Shown here: positions 6,061 to 10,030 of the stretch, one piece after another | How positions within the stretch are numbered: the stretch's first letter is position 1 | How the letters are laid out: every line of letters starts with the position of its first letter | From: DASXMX01 sp036794395 | GTDB lineage: Bacteria > Planctomycetota > Phycisphaerae > Tepidisphaerales > Tepidisphaeraceae | DNA length: 10,030 nucleotides | Direction: 5' to 3' | Assembly: GCA_036794395.1 (NCBI GenBank) | Contig: DAIRGS010000260.1 | Location: forward strand, 1-10,030 | The notes under the pieces: generated by a model | Database searches by the model: none | The model's input: only the letters and a program-made list of their open reading frames with translations | Told to the model about the DNA's origin: nothing | Translations under genes and position numbers: made by a program

Positions 6061-6210
6061 GAAAGCTGGCACGCAGGCAAATTACAACGTCAGTCCTATC
6101 TCCCCATTTCTTATTTTGCCAATCACTTGAGAGGAGCAAATACTTCGCGCGGCTCAAGCCACGAATCTCTATCCAAAAACATTCCCCCCGCCCATCAGTA
6201 AAACTCCTGC

Positions 6211-7557
6211 ATGCTCCCGCGTTTCTTGTTCCTGATCCTCGCTCTCCCAACTCTCTGCCTCGCCGCCCAATCCCAGGGCGACCCGATCAAATTCTCCCGC
6301 GACATCGCCCCTATCCTCCTCAAAAACTGCCAGGAGTGTCACGGCCCCGGCAAAGCAAAAGGCAAATTTCGCATCGACACCTTCTCCCGTCTCACCCAGC
6401 CCGGCGACTCAAACCACCCCTCCATCACCCCCGGCCACCCGGAAAAAAGCGAGCTGTTTCGGCTCATCTCGACTTCTGACGAAGACGACCGCATGCCCAA
6501 AAAGTCCGATCGCCTGCCCGATGCCAAGATTCAACTCATCAAGCAATGGATTGAGCAGGGAGCCGCGTTTGATGGTACGAACACCAGTGCTCCGCTTGCG
6601 TCGATTTTGCCCCGTACGCAGGAGCCCGGCCCACCGGATGTGTACGCGCATCCCGTCCCCATCACGGCCCTGGCGTTCAACGCCGAGGGTTCCGTCCTGG
6701 CCGCCAGCGGCTACCACGAGATCACCCTCTGGGACCCTGCAACCGGCAAGCTTCTTTCACGCATCAGGAACCTCCCCGAGCGCACGTGGTCATTGGCATT
6801 TTCGCCGGATGGGAAATTGCTCGCCTCCGCTTCGGGGAATCCAGGCGCCTCGGGCGAGCTGCGGCTGTACACGATGTCCGACCCAGCCGTGCCCCAGATC
6901 CTTGAACGCATTTCCGACATGATGCTCGTCGTGCGCTTCAGCCCTGATGGCTCAACCCTCGCGGCCGGCGGCGCGGATAACGCGATCCGTATCTACGACG
7001 TGCAAACGCGTCAGCGCCGTCAGTTCATCGAGCAGCATGCCGATTGGATTACGGATCTGGCCTTCAGTCCCGACGGCAAGCTTGTGGCCTCCGCCAGCCG
7101 CGATAAATCCGCCCGCGTCTTCGACGTTGCCACCGGCTCAATGGAGGCCGCTTACCTCGGCCACACCGAAGCCGTGCTGGCGATCGCCTGGTCCCCCGAC
7201 GGCAATCAACTCTTCACCGCCGGCCAGGATCGCGCCATCCACATCTGGGACCCCGCCAAGCCCGACAAAACCCTCGCCAAAATCCCCGCCCTCGTAGGCG
7301 ACATCTACAAACTCGATGCTGCCGGAGACACGCTCCTGGCCTGCTGCACCGATCACCATTTCCGCGCCTATTCCATCAAAAAACGAACCCTCACCCGCGC
7401 CACACCCACCGCCGACTGGCCCTATTCCCTCGCCATCAATCCGCAGTCTCACACAATCGCCGTCGGCAACTACAACGGGCAGATCCAAATCTTCCCGCCC
7501 GACTCCACACTGCCAACGCTCACCTTCATCGCCGCTCCGGGCCTGTCGCGCAATTGA
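6211..7557 (+). CDS. Exported PSCyt1 haem domain-WD40 repeat protein
   Basis: A 448-residue secreted protein that probably faces the periplasm. Residues 1-19 form a signal peptide (MLPRFLFLILALPTLCLAA). Residues about 25-110 are a planctomycete-type cytochrome c domain (PSCyt1): FSRDIAPILLKNC leads into the haem-binding CQECH (40-44), followed by GPGKAKGKFRIDT, PGHPEKSELFRLI and DRMPKK, whose Met95 is the likely distal haem ligand. Residues from about 145 carry WD40-like repeats recognisable by LAFSPDGKLLASAS, VRFSPDGSTLAAGG, LAFSPDGKLVASAS and IAWSPDGNQLFTAG, each ending in a LWD, IYD, VFD or IWD strand; with weaker units at the end they suggest a seven-blade propeller. No Shine-Dalgarno sequence is seen before ATG 6211, but the signal peptide begins there. 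In planctomycetes PSCyt1 proteins often neighbour DUF1549/DUF1553 genes; none is adjacent. Its electron partner and ligand cannot be told. Confidence 0.9.
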   Translation: MLPRFLFLILALPTLCLAAQSQGDPIKFSRDIAPILLKNCQECHGPGKAKGKFRIDTFSRLTQPGDSNHPSITPGHPEKSELFRLISTSDEDDRMPKKSDRLPDAKIQLIKQWIEQGAAFDGTNTSAPLASILPRTQEPGPPDVYAHPVPITALAFNAEGSVLAASGYHEITLWDPATGKLLSRIRNLPERTWSLAFSPDGKLLASASGNPGASGELRLYTMSDPAVPQILERISDMMLVVRFSPDGSTLAAGGADNAIRIYDVQTRQRRQFIEQHADWITDLAFSPDGKLVASASRDKSARVFDVATGSMEAAYLGHTEAVLAIAWSPDGNQLFTAGQDRAIHIWDPAKPDKTLAKIPALVGDIYKLDAAGDTLLACCTDHHFRAYSIKKRTLTRATPTADWPYSLAINPQSHTIAVGNYNGQIQIFPPDSTLPTLTFIAAPGLSRN

Positions 7558-7588
7558 CGACGCGCCGAACGAGCGGGCAAACGTGCCT

Positions 7589-7658
7589 ATGGCGTGGTCG
7601 TTTCAGCGACCATGTCCTCCCGCTCCCCGACCACAGTGGTCACTGGGACATACGCCAC
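7589..7658. repeat. Second copy of the GTGGTCG...AGCGACC palindrome family
   Basis: It starts 31 bases after the stop codon of the WD40 gene. The left half, 7589-7617, repeats the arm seen at 1444-1471 with one change (GGTCGTTTCAGCGACC, a T where the first copy has C, which leaves a G-T wobble in the small stem). The right half differs: GACCACAGTGGTC (7629-7641) is its own hairpin, followed by GGGACAT and ACGCCAC. These pair with ATGTCC (7612-7617) and with TGGCGT (7590-7595). The whole therefore folds as outer and inner stems with side hairpins. Its position after a stop codon, like the first copy, suggests a role in 3' ends. Confidence 0.7.
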
Positions 7659-7685
7659 GACGATGCGCCCCCGCATGAGAACACG

Positions 7686-7703
7686 GCTCGGTGGGAGCCT
7701 CGC
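7686..7703. repeat. Half copy of the REGEAPAEP-type repeat
   Basis: GCTCGGTGGGAGCCTCGC matches 17 of 18 bases of the inverted left arm of the palindrome inside copA (3379-3403). The partner arm is absent here. Bases 7704-7801 beyond it show no gene or strong structure. Confidence 0.55.
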
Positions 7704-7801
7704 ACTGGGCTGATGAAAACGTGCGGTTTTTGACCTGCTTCCGAGCTGGTATTCTGTTGCGCTCATAAGGGATTCAGTCTGCTTCGAGAATTTACGGAGC
7801 A

Positions 7802-7949
7802 GCCGTGGAGAACGCGGAAGAAGAATTAAACCACGGATTGCACGGATGACACGGATATAAAAAGCATGTTCACTGTCTGTGTCTTATCCGTGATATCCGT
7901 GTAATCCGTAGTCAATCTTTTCTTCTCCGCGTCCTCTGCGACTGTGGTG
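7802..7949. repeat. Nested imperfect palindrome in the convergent junction WD40/GT39 genes
   Basis: Inner arms 7829-7856 (AACCACGGATTGCACGGATG...) and 7886-7913 match in 23 of 28 positions when inverted, with CACGGAT every 9-10 bases. Outer arms are the GCCGTGGAGAACGCGGAAGA stretch from 7802 and its approximate inverse at 7915-7949, which reads CTTCTCCGCGTCCTCTGCG and ends CTGTGGT. The design, a CACGGAT or CGCAGAT inner pair enclosed by a CAGAGGA-like outer pair, is the same as at 2411-2747, and the context, between converging genes, is also the same. A bidirectional terminator role is plausible; TCTTTTCTTCT follows the inner stem on the plus strand. Confidence 0.7.
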
Positions 7950-7967
7950 AATAATCCGGGTTAGTGG

Positions 7968-9905
7968 TCAGGGTCGCAGAAAGAGCTTGACCCCGCGTCC
8001 CAATGCGGTCATTGGCCAGTCGAGCGGCGGCGGGAAAGTTTCCTCTGATGCCGAGTCGGCTGGAATTGCGACGACCGCGCAAAAAGCGAGGGAGCGGGAA
8101 ACAGGCGCTGCGGGAACTGGCTGCGAGGGCGATACGGATTCAAAGTGCGGCCACCGTCCCTGGCGATCCCGCAACATAATCCATAGGGGGTATTCCCAAA
8201 CCGGTCCACTTGTTATTCCGATTTGATTGCAGCCGTGCGCCGTCAGGATGTCCGCACCACGCCGGTAGGGTTCGTAGAGGCCGGGTCGAAGCGAAAAATA
8301 CTGCGACTCGCGAGGTGTGCGAAAAATCGATCTCCGTCCCAGCAGCGGGTGGCCAGGATTTAGGACGATGATCCCAAACGCCACACAGGTTAACCCCCAG
8401 GCTGCTGCCTGGGTCGCGAGCCGGTCGCCGATTCGATCAAACACGATTCCGACCAGCGGCGCGGCGAGAATCAAAAGTGGAAGGTGGAGGCGACAATGAA
8501 ACATCTGCCATTTCACAAACGCCGAGAAGAGTAAAAAGCCCGAAACTACCGCGACAGTCAACAACACGGCTTCAATTCGGACGGTACGCTTCGCGGCCCG
8601 AACGACAATCACCCCCATCGCGCCAAGCAGGATTATCAGATGGATTGGATTACCCGCGATATCTTCATTAAAGCCCCGTCTCGGAAGGAGACTTAGACTG
8701 TGACCATGAAGGGCGATTCGTGGATCTTCTCCTTTGACGGAAAGCAATTGCTGTATGCGGGCGGCGGCGTGCCGGATTGATGAGTCAATCGGCGGAATCC
8801 CAGTCCTTAACTCCAAGCTCAGATTATTTACGGCATTGGCGGCGATGAGGCGTGGGGTCACTTGGGAATTACGGAAGACGGTCGCCTGATCGGAGGGCAT
8901 CAGCACTGAGCCGAATGACCGCCAGTTTCGAGACCAGTGGCACGCGTTTAACGTGCATGCGACAATCCCCGCTACGAGGACCAGGGCCGATCCGTGCCGG
9001 CCGCCGTGGCGCGCACAAACTGCTACAAACCAAAGAACTAAAGGGAGTCCGAATAGATAAGCGGTTCCCTTCGTTAAGACCGCCAACCCGATGCTTGCTC
9101 CGAACAGCACGGCGATTGCCAGTGACTGCGGAACGTTGATACTCGCCGACTGATCTCTTTTGGAATTTTGGGAAAGCCGCAACATTGCGACCGCGGCACA
9201 TATCAGCCAAGCACTGACAACGAGATTATTCTGTGTGCTATACGCCTGTAGCACGGTCGCGGGGGCGGTCATCACGAAGACCGTGGCCAACATTGCTCCC
9301 CGGCGACTCGAACCAAGCTGTTCAGCCAGTAACGACGCACCGACCGCACAGACCGCCATCGCCCACCACTGCACGCCGAAGGCAAATCGGTCGCCATTGG
9401 TCAGTAGCTGGAGATGAAGAATGGCAAACTCAGCCCAGGGGCCGTGATAAAGTTGAGTCAAGTCGCCGGTTGCATAGTGCATCACGGAACGATTCTGGAT
9501 CCAGTGCATGACTCTCACGAGGTGGTAAGTCATCGAGTCGGGATTGGAGGGTGCCGAGATCGCGCCGACGACTGCCGCGAGAATTGCAAGCATTGCCAGG
9601 GTGGAAACAAGTGCTCGCCATTTCGCCATACCGGCGGACTTCGCGGTAGGCGCTTCACTTCTGCACCGGCAAAGACGCGACGCGGGAATGCCGAGGATCA
9701 GCGCGATTAAGCTGCAAGCGATCCAACTCAGGAAGATGGCCGTGGGTGTGAGAATGCGAACACTGCTTAGCGATTCGGTGATGAGTACGACGATGGCGCC
9801 CCATGCAACCGCTGCCGAGAGAAATCTCGTCCGATGTCCCATCCCCGCCCTTGCGAAAAGCCAGACCAGGCATGAAAAGCAAAGGAGAGGTGCGATTAGT
9901 CCCAT
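7968..9905 (-). CDS. Multi-pass membrane protein, GT39/PMT (ArnT-like) glycosyltransferase candidate
   Basis: A 645-residue inner-membrane protein with about a dozen hydrophobic segments, for example 3-20, 28-47, 52-72, 99-117, 182-195, 205-217, 226-242, 262-277, 280-297, 305-320, 422-436, 446-463, 472-488 and 500-515. The loop after the fourth segment reads SAPSNPDSMTYHLVRVMHW (117-135); an Asp in this first large periplasmic loop (here D123) is the usual catalytic base of GT-C enzymes. TKGTAYLFGLPLV (278-290) and FHCRLHLPLLIL (469-480) also fit the PMT_2/ArnT-like pattern. The C-terminal part (about 525-645) is soluble. Such enzymes move a sugar from a lipid carrier to lipid, protein or glycan outside the membrane; donor and acceptor are unknown. 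ATG 9905 has no clear ribosome binding site; Met22 is a less likely start because it would cut the first membrane segment. No other glycan gene is visible. Confidence 0.75.
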   Translation of the reverse strand: MGLIAPLLCFSCLVWLFARAGMGHRTRFLSAAVAWGAIVVLITESLSSVRILTPTAIFLSWIACSLIALILGIPASRLCRCRSEAPTAKSAGMAKWRALVSTLAMLAILAAVVGAISAPSNPDSMTYHLVRVMHWIQNRSVMHYATGDLTQLYHGPWAEFAILHLQLLTNGDRFAFGVQWWAMAVCAVGASLLAEQLGSSRRGAMLATVFVMTAPATVLQAYSTQNNLVVSAWLICAAVAMLRLSQNSKRDQSASINVPQSLAIAVLFGASIGLAVLTKGTAYLFGLPLVLWFVAVCARHGGRHGSALVLVAGIVACTLNACHWSRNWRSFGSVLMPSDQATVFRNSQVTPRLIAANAVNNLSLELRTGIPPIDSSIRHAAARIQQLLSVKGEDPRIALHGHSLSLLPRRGFNEDIAGNPIHLIILLGAMGVIVVRAAKRTVRIEAVLLTVAVVSGFLLFSAFVKWQMFHCRLHLPLLILAAPLVGIVFDRIGDRLATQAAAWGLTCVAFGIIVLNPGHPLLGRRSIFRTPRESQYFSLRPGLYEPYRRGADILTAHGCNQIGITSGPVWEYPLWIMLRDRQGRWPHFESVSPSQPVPAAPVSRSLAFCAVVAIPADSASEETFPPPLDWPMTALGRGVKLFLRP

Positions 9906-9953
9906 CGTTGGGCCAGTCTAGAGGACCATGCGCGATTCCGCGCCTTTTCGTGG

Positions 9954-10002
9954 CATGGGCTTCCCCTTCGGGTCTGAGCCTCAGGGTCGAAGACAGCCCA
10001 TG
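9954..10002. repeat. CATGGGCT/AGCCCATG hairpin upstream of the GT39 gene
   Basis: CATGGGCT (9954-9961) pairs perfectly with AGCCCATG (9995-10002). Inside, TTCG...CTGAG (9967-9978) faces CTCAG...CGAA (9980-9991), with an unpaired GGT on each side. It lies about 50-100 bases before the start of the gene at 7968-9905 (read on the minus strand). It may be a leader hairpin or one more dispersed palindrome; no second copy is present in the window. Confidence 0.5.
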
Positions 10003-10030
10003 ATCGAGGGAGATGACCTCCAGCGACGGG

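Larger units (their letters stand above)
5181..6140. repeat. ~960-bp imperfect inverted repeat between divergent genes (possible structured RNA)
   Basis: The whole divergent spacer is two inverted copies of a unit of about 480 bases, folding around base 5672. Paired positions sum to 11321 in the outer part (5181/6140, 5219/6102, 5261/6060). From 5303/6043 inwards they sum to 11342-11346 (5305/6041, 5361/5984, 5407/5938, 5512/5834, 5532/5814, 5575/5769, 5641/5701). The step of 25 equals one extra loop segment in the left arm. Identity is 39 of 40 for 5219-5258 versus 6063-6102 and complete for 5305-5325 versus 6021-6041, and lower elsewhere. Each arm also holds local hairpins at matching places. 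No open frame here has a recognisable domain, the arms have different frames, and no flanking target duplication is evident. It could be an inverted pair of ncRNA genes, a non-autonomous mobile element, or a duplicated leader region. Confidence 0.8.

Noticed and set aside
5181..6140. Insertion sequence with terminal inverted repeats
   Set aside because: No transposase frame lies between the ends, similarity runs across the full arms rather than only the termini, and no target duplication is seen at 5171-5180 versus 6141-6150. A non-autonomous element is still possible.
5647..6201. A 184-codon open frame on the plus strand inside the large inverted repeat
   Set aside because: Low-quality composition, no domain, and it runs through the repeat arm to its end; no ribosome binding site is evident.

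Overview
The window looks like chromosomal DNA of a planctomycete-type bacterium (Planctomycetota, perhaps Phycisphaerae; Verrucomicrobiota is the main alternative). The signs are a PSCyt1-type haem domain fused to WD40 repeats, GC-rich coding DNA, long intergenic spacers, and many short dispersed palindromes that also sit inside conserved genes. The best known of these encodes REGEAPAEP / GGSLALPE peptides. The assignment rests on family knowledge, not on a search.

Layout: (1) 1-1426 (+), the 3' part of carB, the large subunit of carbamoyl-phosphate synthase, open at the left edge and carrying two repeat-derived in-frame insertions. (2) 1444-1516, a perfect 28-bp-arm palindrome. (3) 1554-2399 (+), a class I SAM-dependent methyltransferase. 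(4) 2411-2747, a nested imperfect palindrome filling a convergent junction. (5) 2743-5097 (-), a CopA-like Cu+ P1B-type ATPase with a 78-nt palindrome inserted in frame. (6) 5181-6140, a spacer that is almost entirely one imperfect inverted repeat of about 960 bp. (7) 6211-7557 (+), a secreted PSCyt1-WD40 protein. (8) 7558-7967, a convergent junction with three more dispersed repeats. (9) 7968-9905 (-), a multi-membrane-spanning GT39/PMT-like protein. (10) 9954-10002, another hairpin at the right edge.

The genes do not form one pathway. They cover pyrimidine/arginine precursor synthesis, methylation, copper export, a periplasmic haem protein and envelope glycosylation. What unites the window is the repeat DNA. 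Palindromes of at least five sequence families lie just after stop codons, across both convergent junctions, between the divergent gene pair, and inside two housekeeping genes without breaking frame.

The best candidate for an undescribed system is the 5181-6140 inverted repeat. Paired positions along its two diverged arms add up to a near-constant value, so the arms are colinear. At two matching places the arms carry local hairpins whose stem sequences differ completely while pairing stays perfect. That is the pattern expected of a selected folded RNA (or single-stranded DNA) present as two inverted copies. I found no convincing protein, tRNA, rRNA or CRISPR array in that spacer.
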